DNA of 32,776 nucleotides from Pseudanabaena sp. SR411 (GCF_002251945.1 NZ_NDHW01000092.1:1-32776), one strand, 5' to 3'; positions 7,408 through 16,155 are shown, counted from the first letter of the stretch. The notes: generated from the letters alone by a model not told the origin. Numbers and translations are program-made.

Positions 7408-8958
7408 ATGATGTCAACTCCACTTCTTCCGATCACCGTATTTATACTCACCCTTGCTTTGCTGGGTTGGGGATATTTTCGTTCCCGCAAGTTTGGCAAG
7501 CTTGGGTTACTATCTTGGCTGCAATTCTTGGCTCTTATGTCGCCTTGGTTAGTTTACTTTGGCTTATTTGTATCGGGTGTTTTTATAAATTTCACAACGC
7601 TATTATTCCTATTGCTGGGTTCCACGATCGCCTATGTGGCAGTCAGCAATCAATTACGTAAAGCCGTCGCTGAGGAAAAATCAGTGATCGAGCAGAAACT
7701 TAAACAAGATCTTGAAGCAGGCGATCACACTACTTCTCCTAATAACTCAACCAATAAACCACCGATTAATTCTCCGATTGCTGTGGCTATGTCTCAGGGT
7801 CGCACACAGCTAAAACTGTTTAAGGCGCTTCCTGCGGAAGATATGAAGCTAATTCAGGGGATATTTGGGATTGAAACCTATTACGTTACGGAGACGATTC
7901 CCTATCAAGAAGGAGCAATTTTTAAAGGGAATTTGCGCGGTGAGCCTGATGTCGTGCATGATCGCCTCACCAAGTCCCTCAGTGATCGCCTTAGCGATAA
8001 ATACAATCTATTTTTAGTGGAAGGTCAAGATCGCAAACCTGTGGTGATTGTATTGCCTAGCCGAGTCAGCACTATTGATAACAATACGATTCCTCAAAGA
8101 ATATTAATTGCAGTGTTGATTGTGGCAAATGGTTATACAGCATTGAATCTGGGCGCATTAGTTGCGGGTATTCCTGTGGTACAAGCACCTCAAGAGTATT
8201 TAGTAGGATTACCCTTTGCCCTTGGAATTGGCACAATTTTGGGTGTGCGCGAGTTGGCGATGCGGATGATGGCAAAGAAATATAAGGTAACGATGAGTTT
8301 GCCTTTTCTTTTGCCTTCGTCACAATTAGGCTCTTTCGGTGCGTTCAGTCGGATTTCTTCGCCATTGCCCAATCGTCTTGCTCTGTTTGATATTGCGATC
8401 GCTCCAGCCGTAGTTAGTGGAATACTATCTTTGGGCTTGTTGCTTGTGGGTTTGTACTTATCCGCGATCGGAATGGGCAGTATTGACATTCCCAGTCAAA
8501 TTTTCCAAGCTTCAGTATTAGCAGGAACCTTAGCCAAACTCTTCCTTGGTGATGCATTACATACTAACTTTGTTTCGATTCATCCCTTAGTGATTCTGGG
8601 TTGGCTCGGCTCAGTGATCACCGCCTTAAATTTGATGCCCGCAGGTCAGTTAGATGGTGGTCGGATTGTGCAATCAATCTATGGACGACGCACAGCTAGC
8701 TGGACAACAGTATTAACCTTGATTTTCCTAGTGATTGCCACAGTGATTAATCCATTGGCGCTCTATTGGGGTGGCATTATCTTGATTCTATTGCGAGATC
8801 TGGAACGTCCAATGTTGAATGAACTCTCAGAACTCGATGGCGATCGCGAAGCATTGGGTGTAGTAGCGCTCTTTTGGATGTTGATTACTTTACTTCCACT
8901 TACTTCTGGTGTTGCGGAACGACTGGGTATTGGAAGTGGTGGTGGACTTCTACCATAG
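7408..8958 (+). CDS. EGY/S2P-like M50 membrane protein lacking the HExxH motif
   Basis: A 516-residue polytopic protein of the M50 family in its plant-chloroplast/cyanobacterial EGY branch. There are about eight membrane segments: two or three at residues 7-85, then a soluble domain at 130-225, then the rest to the C-terminus. The GNLRG segment near residue 173, the PFLLPSSQLGSFGAFSRI block and NLMPAGQLDGGRI (408-420) are conserved EGY/S2P signatures, including the second zinc-binding region with D416. The first motif, which should read HExxH, is R281-E282-L-A-M285 here, so both zinc-binding histidines are replaced. It therefore probably cannot cleave peptides and may be a pseudoprotease like plant EGY3. 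The paired ATG ATG at 7408 is the start; there is no obvious ribosome-binding site. Confidence 0.85.
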   Translation: MMSTPLLPITVFILTLALLGWGYFRSRKFGKLGLLSWLQFLALMSPWLVYFGLFVSGVFINFTTLLFLLLGSTIAYVAVSNQLRKAVAEEKSVIEQKLKQDLEAGDHTTSPNNSTNKPPINSPIAVAMSQGRTQLKLFKALPAEDMKLIQGIFGIETYYVTETIPYQEGAIFKGNLRGEPDVVHDRLTKSLSDRLSDKYNLFLVEGQDRKPVVIVLPSRVSTIDNNTIPQRILIAVLIVANGYTALNLGALVAGIPVVQAPQEYLVGLPFALGIGTILGVRELAMRMMAKKYKVTMSLPFLLPSSQLGSFGAFSRISSPLPNRLALFDIAIAPAVVSGILSLGLLLVGLYLSAIGMGSIDIPSQIFQASVLAGTLAKLFLGDALHTNFVSIHPLVILGWLGSVITALNLMPAGQLDGGRIVQSIYGRRTASWTTVLTLIFLVIATVINPLALYWGGIILILLRDLERPMLNELSELDGDREALGVVALFWMLITLLPLTSGVAERLGIGSGGGLLP

Positions 8959-8975
8959 AGGTTTTGCACTTTAAT

Positions 8976-9030
8976 AAAGAACCGATTTTTTGTGGTGCAG
9001 CTTCGCTGCACCACAAAAAATCGGTTCTTT
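8976..9030. repeat. Perfect 26-bp-arm palindrome after the M50 gene
   Basis: Arms starting AAAGAACCGATTTTTTGTGG pair perfectly around a TTC loop (apex GTGCAGC-TTC-GCTGCAC). It begins 17 bases after the stop codon and ends in TTT, so it may also terminate transcription. Confidence 0.88.
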
Positions 9031-9308
9031 AGGTATTACTATAAATCACGAACCTCTGCTAAGATGTAAGCCTACAGTGTCTGCTCCCAGTCATTGATGC
9101 TGTTGACACGTTATAAAATTCTGTCTCTGATCCGTCTGACACCAAATTTCAAAAAATGGTAACTCCAGCTTTTGAAGCTTTAAAATCCCCCCTGATTATT
9201 TTTTCTGTAAGGTTTTAGATTCTTAGGAATGTCGCAAAACTCTAAGAATTGGTACGACTACAAATGGCTACGCTAACAGCGACAGACCGATAAAAAATTT
9301 GGAGTTCT
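9031..9308 (+). other. Leader/upstream region of the DEAD-box helicase gene
   Basis: This 278-base gap has no gene. It holds a TTGACA at 9103-9108 with only a weak -10 (TCTGAT at 9126) and an 8-bp stem ATTCTTAG/CTAAGAAT at 9219-9249 within the probable 5' leader. Cyanobacterial RNA helicase genes often have long regulated leaders; whether this one is regulated is not shown. Confidence 0.35.
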
Positions 9309-10760
9309 ATGTCTTCTTCCTCAATTACATTGCCTGTAAAGAAATCTTCTGTACCTCATAAATCCTCTACACCGATCGCCTCAGCACAGGGTTTCTCAGC
9401 ATTAGGTTTGTCTGAGCAAATTGTCCGTGCGGTCGCAGCTCGTGGCTATACTAATCCCACACCAATTCAGTCGCAAGCGATCCCCGTCGTCCTCTCAGGT
9501 CGTGATCTATTAGCAGGCGCTCAAACTGGTACGGGCAAAACCGCAGGATTTACCCTGCCAATTTTGCATTTACTTTCTCACAAAGTCGTCAAGCGATCGG
9601 CTACGGGGAAAATCCCGATCCGCGCCCTAATCCTCACGCCCACCCGTGAACTCGCCGCCCAAGTCGAAGAAAGCGTACAGACCTATGGCAGGCATCTGCC
9701 TCTCACCTCAATGGTGATCTATGGCGGTGTGAATATTAATCCCCAAATCAATCGCCTTAGAGGTGGTGTCGAAATCTTGGTGGCAACCCCCGGACGCTTG
9801 CTCGACCATGTGCAGCAGGGTCGATTAGACTTGTCGCAAGTTGAAATTTTGGTGCTAGATGAAGCCGATCGCATGTTGGATATGGGCTTCATTCGGGATA
9901 TCAAGCGAATCTTGGCATTATTACCAAAACAACGCCAAAATCTCTTGTTTTCGGCAACTTTCTCCAATGAGATTAAAGCCTTTGCTAATACCTTGCTCAA
10001 TCAGCCTGTAATGGTGGAAGTGGCTAGCCAAAATGCTACTGCCGATTTAGTAACGCAAAGAGTCTTTCCTGTTGATCGCGATCGCAAGCGCGAGTTACTC
10101 ACCCATTTAATCAAGACTCACAATTGGTATCAGGTACTTGTGTTTACCCGTACTAAACATGGAGCTGATCGCCTAGTCAAGCAATTGCATCAAGATGACA
10201 TTGTGGCGATGGCAATTCATGGCAATAAGAGCCAAGCTGCCCGTACTCGTTCTCTTGGGAAATTTAAGGATGGCAGTTTACAAGTCTTAGTCGCTACGGA
10301 TATCGCTGCACGAGGCTTGGATATTAGTGAACTGCCCCATGTGGTTAACTACGAGTTGCCGAACGTGCCTGAGGACTATGTACATCGGATCGGACGTACG
10401 GGACGTGCAGGCTCGTCAGGTGAGGCGATCTCATTAGTATGTGTGGATGAGCGTAAGTTCCTCTCAGATATTGAGAAACTGATCAAGCGATCGCTACCCC
10501 AAGAAATCATTACTGGTTTCGAGCCTGATCCCCGCGCTAAGCCTGAACCCATTCAAGTAGGACAGCGACAAAAGCAGCAACCTAGACGTGGTGGACATAG
10601 CGATCGTAATCCAATTGCAAAACCATCAAATTCGTCAGTAGCTAGCAAATCTCCCGCTAAACCACAACCAAGAAATCAATCTGGCAAAAGCAACTCTCAA
10701 TCTGTGGCTCAACCAGTGAGATCTGAACGCGGAGACTCACATCACAACCGTAATCGTTAG
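9309..10760 (+). CDS. DEAD-box RNA helicase, RhlE type
   Basis: A 483-residue ATP-dependent RNA helicase that remodels RNA duplexes in the cytoplasm. All motifs are present: Q motif around 29-57 (GFSALGL, then NPTPIQ), motif I AQTGTGKT 71-78, Ia PTRELAAQ 111-118, Ib TPGR 160-163, II DEAD 184-187, III SAT 215-217, [12 protein letters not shown] 329-339 and [10 protein letters not shown] 359-366. Residues 410-483 are a basic, Gln/Ser/Asn/Pro-rich tail likely to bind RNA. The arrangement and tail resemble RhlE and the cyanobacterial Crh helicases; I do not assign crhR. The gene is monocistronic, with a terminator hairpin six bases after the stop codon. The N-terminal 28 residues are a disordered Ser/Thr/Lys segment. 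Confidence 0.95.
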   Translation: MSSSSITLPVKKSSVPHKSSTPIASAQGFSALGLSEQIVRAVAARGYTNPTPIQSQAIPVVLSGRDLLAGAQTGTGKTAGFTLPILHLLSHKVVKRSATGKIPIRALILTPTRELAAQVEESVQTYGRHLPLTSMVIYGGVNINPQINRLRGGVEILVATPGRLLDHVQQGRLDLSQVEILVLDEADRMLDMGFIRDIKRILALLPKQRQNLLFSATFSNEIKAFANTLLNQPVMVEVASQNATADLVTQRVFPVDRDRKRELLTHLIKTHNWYQVLVFTRTKHGADRLVKQLHQDDIVAMAIHGNKSQAARTRSLGKFKDGSLQVLVATDIAARGLDISELPHVVNYELPNVPEDYVHRIGRTGRAGSSGEAISLVCVDERKFLSDIEKLIKRSLPQEIITGFEPDPRAKPEPIQVGQRQKQQPRRGGHSDRNPIAKPSNSSVASKSPAKPQPRNQSGKSNSQSVAQPVRSERGDSHHNRNR

Positions 10761-10766
10761 TTATCC

Positions 10767-10801
10767 AAAAGCACAAAATGGCTACGCCATTTTGTGCTTT
10801 T
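10767..10801 (+). terminator. Terminator hairpin after the helicase gene
   Basis: Perfect 16-bp arms AAAAGCACAAAATGGC with a TAC loop, ending in TTTT. The position just after the stop codon supports a terminator; the apex GGC-TAC-GCC fits the same triloop family. Confidence 0.75.
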
Positions 10802-10832
10802 AAAACCCTTCGTGGGATTGTTTTTTGATGTC

Positions 10833-11039
10833 TATAGCAATGTAAGTTTTGCTTAGGACATAAAACCCAAAAGATGAGTGGCGGCGCTTCGCGCCGCCAC
10901 TCATCTTTTGGGTTTTGATTTGTCCTACTCCTTTCCCACCGAAAAAATAGACATATAAAACCAAGAATAGACGTTGCGGCGCGAAGCGCCGCAACGTCTA
11001 TTCTTTTACTGGGAAGGGAGTAAGCAAAACTTACATTGC
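10833..11039. mobile_element. Composite TATAGC element carrying two hairpins
   Basis: A perfect 19-bp inverted repeat, GCAATGTAAGTTTTGCTTA at 10837-10855 and its complement at 11021-11039, bounds a gene-free segment. Inside, AGGACA (10855-10860) and TGTCCT (10921-10926) flank a perfect 26-bp-arm palindrome (10862-10916, loop TTC). ACTCCTTTCCC and GGGAAGGGAGT then flank a second perfect 20-bp-arm palindrome (10963-11005, loop GAA). The nested architecture looks like one element inserted in, or fused to, another. Confidence 0.75.
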
Positions 11040-11040
11040 A

Positions 11041-11064
11041 CTAAAAGTGTGATCACACTTTTAG
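11041..11064. repeat. Perfect 24-bp loopless palindrome
   Basis: CTAAAAGTGTGATCACACTT plus TTAG is an exact palindrome with no loop, beginning two bases beyond the composite element's right end. It could be a dimeric protein site or a remnant insertion target. It lies about 120 bases upstream of the PAS gene. Confidence 0.7.
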
Positions 11065-11088
11065 ACATTGATATTATTGAGGTATTCC

Positions 11089-11145
11089 ATAACAATGAAA
11101 GCGAAAGAGGGGCGCTTTGCGCCCCCCTTTCGCTTTCATTGTTAT
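11089..11145. repeat. 27-bp-arm palindrome upstream of the PAS gene
   Basis: Arms of 27 bp with one mismatch around a TTT loop (apex GGGGCGC-TTT-GCGCCCC). It lies 40 bases before the PAS-pentapeptide start, so it would be in or near the 5' leader rather than act as a terminator for that gene. Confidence 0.85.
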
Positions 11146-11184
11146 ATTATATAAGTCTTAGCCAGACTAAAACATGGATGCTTT

Positions 11185-13419
11185 ATGGGAATGCGCCTTT
11201 GCCTCGAATTGATCGCAACCTCGATTCAGCAACTGCATGAGCTAGAGCATATTGCAGCATCATCCGCCTCATCTTCTGAAGAAATCGAGACAAGAAATCT
11301 CAATCTAGAAGATGCTGTTAATGTTTTGCACGCTAGCTTAACAGAACTCGAAGTTTGTCAACGATCGTTTGCAGGAGAACTAGATAAATATCGCGAACTA
11401 TTTGATTTTGCCCCCGATGGTTATTTTGTAACTGATGCTAATGGAGACATCTCTGAAGCTAACCGAGCCGCTACATTGATGTTTGGTTCACAGCCAATTG
11501 GTCAAAACTTAGAAAACTTTGTCTATCCTACCTATAAAGAGCAGTTTCAAATATTATTAGGTCAACTACAACGTGGGCAAAATATCAAGAGTTTGGACTT
11601 TCGGATGCAGTTTCCGACAGGGCAACCATTTGATGCTAGTTTTACAATCATCAGTATTCGCACTCCCTTAGATGGGCGGGTAACTGGGATGCGTTGGTGG
11701 ATTCAAGACATTACCCAACGCAAACAAGAAATTGATAAATTGCAGCAGTCTCATCAACGCTTAGAGATTCGCGTTGCCGAAATGAACGCTAAACTCAACC
11801 TGATGGACCGTCAAATTAGGGTAGAAAGAGAAGAACAACGTCGTATTTCTCGAAACCTCACTCGTAACGAAGCAAAACTACGGGCGATGATGCAGTACTC
11901 CTCCGATATTGTGAATATCCTTGATATTGATACCACGATTCACTATTGTAGTCCCGCACTATTTAAGATTTTAGGCTATCTGCCTGAAGATATAATTGGC
12001 AAAAAATTTGTGCAGTTTATCCATCCCGATGACTTACCAATTTTCCAGAACTTTCTAACTCAATCTGTCGATACTCTATCCGTATCAATACCAATTGTGA
12101 TGCGTTATCAACATATTAATGGTGATTGGATTCATCTAGAATCAGTTTGCTGTAATCTTTTGCAAGATGCGAATGTCCAAGGCTTAGTGATCAATTCCCG
12201 TGACATTACAGAACGTAAGCGCACAGAAACAGCTTTACAAGACAGCGAACTTAGATTAGCGGCGATCGCCTCAAGTATGCCTGCTACTCTTTATCGCCTA
12301 GCGATCTCACCTGAAGGGAAAATTTCCATTCCATTTATCAGTGATGGATTAATCGATCTGGTCGGTATCTCACCGAGATATGCGATTTCTTCTCCATACC
12401 AATTATTAGATCTGATTCATCCTGAAGATGTTGATCAATTCAAAGCTCTGATCAAAGCTGGCTTTGATAAACTTGCGACTTTTCGTCATGAGTTTCGCGT
12501 GATTGCGATTTCTGGAGAAGTAAAGTGGGTTCAAAATATTGCTCGCTACTATCATACGGATTCAGGTTCGGTGTTTGCTGATGGAGTATGTATTGACATT
12601 AGCGAAAGGGGAGAAGCGGAATCTAGTCTCCAACGCACCAATGAACTATTACGCGCCGTGATTAAGGCTGTTCCTGTGGCGATCGATATTGTCAGTCCTG
12701 AAGGAAAAGTTTTGTTATGGAACGCTGCCGCCGAAAAATTATTTGCTTGGAATACTTCTGCGATCGTCGGTTATCCTGTCCCAAGTATTCCTGAGTCTCA
12801 AGCATTGGAACTACAAGCAGCTATTCTTGATACGCTAGCAGGTCGTCCCCTTGAAGAGTTCCCTATGACTTTTCAACTGCGTGATGGAAGTTGGACAAAT
12901 GTGAGTATCTCGACTGTTCTCGTTCATGATCCTCATGGCAAGATTGTGGGTGTATTACGAATTATTGATGAAGTAGGCGATCGCTTTTCTATTAGCTCAG
13001 ATTATAGTCAGACAATCGAGCTTGAGCAAGTCCATAATTCGTCACTGCTCCGTTCTGGTACTGAGGCGATCGCTAATTATGTAACCATTAATGCCAATAC
13101 ACTGCTTAATCAATACAAAATCGGTCAACGCAATTTTGCGGGCTTAAATTTGCGCGGCGCTTATTTTGTGGAAGCTAATTTACAACAAGTAGATTTTAGT
13201 GGAGCTGCTCTAAATGGTAGTAATTGCAGCCATGCCAATTTCCAATCAGCAAATTTACGTGGCGCAGATCTTAGAGGTGCAAACTTCCAATATGCCGATT
13301 TGCAACATGCAGATTTGCAGGGTGCAGATTTGCGGGGTGCAGACTTAAGGGGGGCAGATACAACGGGGGCAATTCTTGATGAGAGTAATTTACAAGGCGC
13401 TCTTTTGTCGGTTAATTAA
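11185..13419 (+). CDS. Multi-PAS sensor protein with C-terminal pentapeptide repeats
   Basis: A 744-residue soluble protein. Residues 20-65 and 180-225 are coiled coils. Four PAS/PAC units follow: about 68-178 (FAPDGYFVTDANG through WWIQDITQRK), 228-344 (ending INSRDITERKR), 350-475 (ending GVCIDISERGEAE) and 485-595 (KAVPVAIDIVSPEGKVLLWN). Residues 649-742 are pentapeptide repeats of the A(D/N)LxG type (LRGADLRGANFQYADLQ). There is no histidine kinase, GGDEF, EAL, GAF or DNA-binding domain, so the output is unusual: the beta-helix formed by the pentapeptides would be the only effector-like part. No transmembrane segment is visible. The start codon is uncertain because the preceding region has no strong ribosome-binding site; an ATG two codons later is possible. 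Confidence 0.85.
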   Translation: MGMRLCLELIATSIQQLHELEHIAASSASSSEEIETRNLNLEDAVNVLHASLTELEVCQRSFAGELDKYRELFDFAPDGYFVTDANGDISEANRAATLMFGSQPIGQNLENFVYPTYKEQFQILLGQLQRGQNIKSLDFRMQFPTGQPFDASFTIISIRTPLDGRVTGMRWWIQDITQRKQEIDKLQQSHQRLEIRVAEMNAKLNLMDRQIRVEREEQRRISRNLTRNEAKLRAMMQYSSDIVNILDIDTTIHYCSPALFKILGYLPEDIIGKKFVQFIHPDDLPIFQNFLTQSVDTLSVSIPIVMRYQHINGDWIHLESVCCNLLQDANVQGLVINSRDITERKRTETALQDSELRLAAIASSMPATLYRLAISPEGKISIPFISDGLIDLVGISPRYAISSPYQLLDLIHPEDVDQFKALIKAGFDKLATFRHEFRVIAISGEVKWVQNIARYYHTDSGSVFADGVCIDISERGEAESSLQRTNELLRAVIKAVPVAIDIVSPEGKVLLWNAAAEKLFAWNTSAIVGYPVPSIPESQALELQAAILDTLAGRPLEEFPMTFQLRDGSWTNVSISTVLVHDPHGKIVGVLRIIDEVGDRFSISSDYSQTIELEQVHNSSLLRSGTEAIANYVTINANTLLNQYKIGQRNFAGLNLRGAYFVEANLQQVDFSGAALNGSNCSHANFQSANLRGADLRGANFQYADLQHADLQGADLRGADLRGADTTGAILDESNLQGALLSVN

Positions 13420-13468
13420 CCCAAGGAGGGAGTTGCGGCGCTTCGCGCCGCAACTCCCTCCTTGGGTT
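13418..13468 (+). repeat. Perfect 24-bp-arm palindrome overlapping the PAS gene stop codon
   Basis: Arms starting AACCCAAGGAGGGAGTTGCG with a TTC loop. The left arm begins inside the TAA of the PAS-pentapeptide gene and the right arm is followed by TT, so it may serve as terminator. Apex GCGGCGC-TTC-GCGCCGC. Confidence 0.85.
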
Positions 13469-13496
13469 TTGGTTTGTACTAGCTAACTCTTCTTTT

Positions 13497-13558
13497 GCTA
13501 TACCCCCCCAAATAGAGTTGCGACGCTTTGCGTCGCAACTCTATTTGGAGGTTATAGC
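13497..13558. repeat. Palindrome with GCTATA/TATAGC ends before hisG
   Basis: Perfect 19-bp arms at 13508-13548 (CCAAATAGAGTTGCGACGC, loop TTT) sit inside outer GCTATA (13497-13502) and TATAGC (13553-13558) boxes. It lies 42 bases upstream of hisG. Confidence 0.75.
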
Positions 13559-13599
13559 TATAGAATTAACTATGACCAACGCTCTAAGCAAACCATTCC

Positions 13600-14232
13600 A
13601 TGTTTACCTTCGCACTGCCCAAAGGCTCACTATTAAAAGACTCGATCCGCTTACTTCAAGGCGTAGGACTCGACTTTAGTGTTTTTCTTGATCCAGCAAA
13701 CCGTCAACTGCAAATCTTAGATCCCACAGGAACCGCTAGAGCCTTGCTGGTCAGAGCGCAGGATGTGCCTGTATATGTAGAATATGGACAAGCCCAAGCA
13801 GGCATCGTCGGCGAAGATGTCTTACGTGAAAAAACGCCCAAAGTTGCCAGATTACTAGACTTAGGCTTCGGCGGCTGTCGGATGTCGATCGCCGTTTCAG
13901 GAGAGAGTCGCTATCGATCGCCCTTAGATCTCCCACCCCATAGCCGCATTGCCTCTAAATATGTCGGATGCGCCCAGACCTACTTTGACAGCATTGATTT
14001 ACCTGTCGAGATTATTCCCCTGTATGGCTCCGTCGAGCTTGGTCCCATTACAGGTATGGCTGAGGCGATCGTTGATTTAGTCTCAACAGGCAAAACCTTA
14101 AAGGATAACGGACTGATTGAAATTGAAGTTTTATATCAAAGCACAGCACGATTGATTGCCCATCCGCTTAGTTATCGCCTCCATAGCGATCGCTTTAGCA
14201 AACTGATGAGCCAAATCCAAGTTCCTACCTAA
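13600..14232 (+). CDS. hisG: ATP phosphoribosyltransferase, short form
   Basis: A 210-residue enzyme that makes phosphoribosyl-ATP from ATP and PRPP, the first step of histidine synthesis, in the cytoplasm. It begins [12 protein letters not shown], the conserved HisG N-terminus, and contains [10 protein letters not shown] near residue 69 and the PRPP-binding stretch around [16 protein letters not shown] at 155-170. At 210 residues it lacks the C-terminal regulatory domain of long HisG; short HisG needs HisZ as regulatory partner in the known hetero-octameric enzymes. hisZ is not in this window. It is flanked by a palindrome upstream and a shared terminator downstream. Confidence 0.95.
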   Translation: MFTFALPKGSLLKDSIRLLQGVGLDFSVFLDPANRQLQILDPTGTARALLVRAQDVPVYVEYGQAQAGIVGEDVLREKTPKVARLLDLGFGGCRMSIAVSGESRYRSPLDLPPHSRIASKYVGCAQTYFDSIDLPVEIIPLYGSVELGPITGMAEAIVDLVSTGKTLKDNGLIEIEVLYQSTARLIAHPLSYRLHSDRFSKLMSQIQVPT

Positions 14233-14233
14233 G

Positions 14234-14264
14234 CAAAAAAGAAGCGTTTCACGCTTCTTTTTTG
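14234..14264. terminator. Bidirectional terminator between hisG and the coiled-coil gene
   Basis: 14-bp arms CAAAAAAGAAGCGT/ACGCTTCTTTTTTG with a TTC loop. The A-run and T-run on both sides allow it to end both convergent genes (hisG stop at 14232, minus-strand stop at 14266). Confidence 0.9.
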
Positions 14265-14265
14265 T

Positions 14266-14565
14266 TTAATCGGATAATTTTTGCCATGCCGATCTCGCTG
14301 CTTTTTGGATGCGACTAACAGTTTTAGAGACTTTTTTCTCTATTTTCTGCTCGACATTTTCTAAAGCCTCATTCACTGACTCTACAGCCCAGCTATCAAA
14401 TTCCTCAAGGCGATCGCGCACTGAGTCAACCTGTTTGTCAACATTTTTATGGGCTTTTTTAAAATTTTTGTCATACTGCTGTTGAGCGACATCAACAACT
14501 GTATGCAGGGTTTTCTCGATCTTGTGCTTGATATCTTTCGTTTTTTCTTTCGGTTTTTTGGACAT
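14266..14565 (-). CDS. Small Lys-rich amphipathic-helix protein, unknown
   Basis: The start at 14565 is preceded by AGGAG at about eight bases, while the open frame further upstream has no such site and encodes unlikely Cys/His-rich residues. The product is 99 residues, begins MSKKPKEKTKDIKHKIEK, and is almost entirely charged helix with heptad-like spacing (DKQVDSVRDRLEEFDSWAVE, then NEALENVEQKIEKK). No signal peptide or membrane segment. It resembles the helical, apolipoprotein-like or phasin-like small proteins of bacteria in composition only; no family is assigned. It diverges from the TPR gene at 14647 with 81 bases between them. Confidence 0.65.
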   Translation of the reverse strand: MSKKPKEKTKDIKHKIEKTLHTVVDVAQQQYDKNFKKAHKNVDKQVDSVRDRLEEFDSWAVESVNEALENVEQKIEKKVSKTVSRIQKAARSAWQKLSD

Positions 14566-14646
14566 CGTGTTAACTCCTGCGTGATGCAATGCAAAAGTAT
14601 GAGTTTCATTTATCATATCGCTATAGCTTGAGTAGCAAGTACAGCC

Positions 14647-15936
14647 ATGACACAAGATTTTAATGAAGATTTCTATCAACAGGGGTTGGCAAAGGCAAAA
14701 TCAGGCGATCGCTATGGCGCTATACAGGCTTTTAGCTGCGCGATTGTGGCTAATCTTCAATTAGCAGAAGCCTACTATCAGCGTGGTTTAGTCCTCTTTG
14801 ATTTGGGCGATCGCCAAGGTGCGATCGCTGACTATGACCAAGCGCTCAAGCTCAAACCTGAGACAATCGATGTATATATTGCTCGCAGTATCACCCGTAT
14901 AGCGATCGCGAATATTAGCGGCGCACAGGCTGATATCGCCCAAGCTTTGATAATTAATCCCAAATCGGCGATCGCCCATCAGTTACTAGGCTTGACCTAC
15001 AAGCAACAAAATCAAATCGAAAAGGCGATCGCTACTTACAAAAAAGCTGCTAGTTTATTTCTAGAACTTCGTGATGAAGAAAATTGTCGCCGTTGTATCG
15101 AGAGCTATAAACCGCTAGAAGCTTTATTACCGCCATCAACGGAAGATCTATTTGTGAATGTGCAGCAAAAAATTGATAAGAGTGACTATACAAATGCCCT
15201 AATCGATCTCAATTGGCTTTTACAAATTGAGCCCAAAAATGTGAAGGCATTTTGCTTGCGGGGCTTAGTTTTGGGGAAATTAGGCGATCCTCAAAGTGCG
15301 CTCAAAGATCTTAATCAAGCACTATTTCTAGAACCGCAAAACCCAGAAGTTCGCATCGGTCGGGGCAAAATACGTGTGGAAATTGGGGACGCGCAGGGAG
15401 CGATCGCTGATTTTAATGAGTTACTCCGCGAATATCCCAGCAATAGCGAAATTTATAACCATCGCGCTAAGGCTCACCTCAAACTTAAAGACTATCGCAC
15501 TGCAATTGAAGATTTTTCGCGATCTCTAGCTCTCAATAATCAAAGTCCTCAACTTTATTGCGATCGTGCCGAAGCAAGATATGACTTTGGCGATCTCAAG
15601 GGGGCGATCGATGATTACCAACAGGCGGCTAATATTTGGTTTAACCGCTCACTCATGGATCGCTATCAGTATGCCCTCACACGCATCAATCTCTGGCAAT
15701 CGGAACTCGAAAAACAAACCCAAGAGCAGAAGCGTCAACTTGCCAATGCTGCGGCTACCGTAGACTTGATGCAGATGCCAAGTTTAGAATTACAACAGCG
15801 TTTACTCGGTTTAGTCGGCGGTAATATGGCGATCGCTCAGCGCCTCATAGACATCGCCAAACAAGAACATCCAAATATGCCCGAAGCTTGGTATTGGCAA
15901 AAAGTGGTTTTCGATCTAGAAAGCGATCGGCAATAA
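14647..15936 (+). CDS. Cytoplasmic TPR-repeat protein
   Basis: A 429-residue protein without a signal peptide. There are two TPR blocks, about residues 7-145 (AEAYYQRGLVLFDLGDRQGA, then DVYIARSITRIAIAN) and 168-335 (VKAFCLRGLVLGKLGDPQSA and EIYNHRAKAHLKLKDYRTA), separated by a short CRRCIESYKPLE segment. The C-terminal 70 residues (LQQRLLGLVGGNMAIAQRLI) form another helical region. TPR arrays mediate protein-protein contacts; the partner is not evident. The gene is rich in the GCGATCGC octamer. It ends in a strong terminator that lies next to the 3' end of the opposing tRNA gene. Confidence 0.88.
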   Translation: MTQDFNEDFYQQGLAKAKSGDRYGAIQAFSCAIVANLQLAEAYYQRGLVLFDLGDRQGAIADYDQALKLKPETIDVYIARSITRIAIANISGAQADIAQALIINPKSAIAHQLLGLTYKQQNQIEKAIATYKKAASLFLELRDEENCRRCIESYKPLEALLPPSTEDLFVNVQQKIDKSDYTNALIDLNWLLQIEPKNVKAFCLRGLVLGKLGDPQSALKDLNQALFLEPQNPEVRIGRGKIRVEIGDAQGAIADFNELLREYPSNSEIYNHRAKAHLKLKDYRTAIEDFSRSLALNNQSPQLYCDRAEARYDFGDLKGAIDDYQQAANIWFNRSLMDRYQYALTRINLWQSELEKQTQEQKRQLANAAATVDLMQMPSLELQQRLLGLVGGNMAIAQRLIDIAKQEHPNMPEAWYWQKVVFDLESDRQ

Positions 15937-15961
15937 AAAAGGTTGCAATGCAACCTTTTTT
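15935..15961 (+). terminator. Intrinsic terminator after the TPR gene
   Basis: AAAAAA-GGTTGC-AAT-GCAACC-TTTTTT, starting within the TAA stop codon. On the other strand it would serve the tRNA-Thr transcript, whose 3' end is seven bases away. Confidence 0.93.
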
Positions 15962-15967
15962 ATATAA

Positions 15968-16039
15968 AGCCCTCAACGGGATTTGAACCCGTGACCTTTC
16001 CCTTACCAAGGGAATGCTCTACCCCTGAGCCATGAGGGC
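15968..16039 (-). tRNA. tRNA-Thr (anticodon GGU)
   Basis: 72 bases that fold as a complete cloverleaf on the minus strand. The acceptor GCCCTCA pairs with TGAGGGC, the D-arm is GCTC-AGGGGTA-GAGC, the anticodon arm is TTCCC-TTGGTAA-GGGAA with anticodon GGT, and the T-arm is ACGGG-TTCAAAT-CCCGT. The discriminator base is T and no CCA is encoded. It would read ACC and ACU threonine codons. Confidence 0.97.
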
Positions 16040-16155
16040 ATTTTTTAACGCTTTGTAATTATGACACAGCAACGCACATTTTTTACAAGCTCAGAGAAAT
16101 ATTTTTACTAGGCTAAAATAGCTCCTTGTTTGATTAAGTATATGCTCACTTTTTT

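Noticed and set aside
11046-11059. CRP-type binding site in the 24-bp palindrome (contains TGTGATCACA)
   Set aside because: The CRP consensus needs six bases between TGTGA and TCACA; here they abut, so the spacing is wrong.
10800-11240. Open frames of 64 and 88 codons in the composite repeat region
   Set aside because: They read through hairpin arms and TIRs and have no homology-like features; one runs into the PAS gene in another frame.
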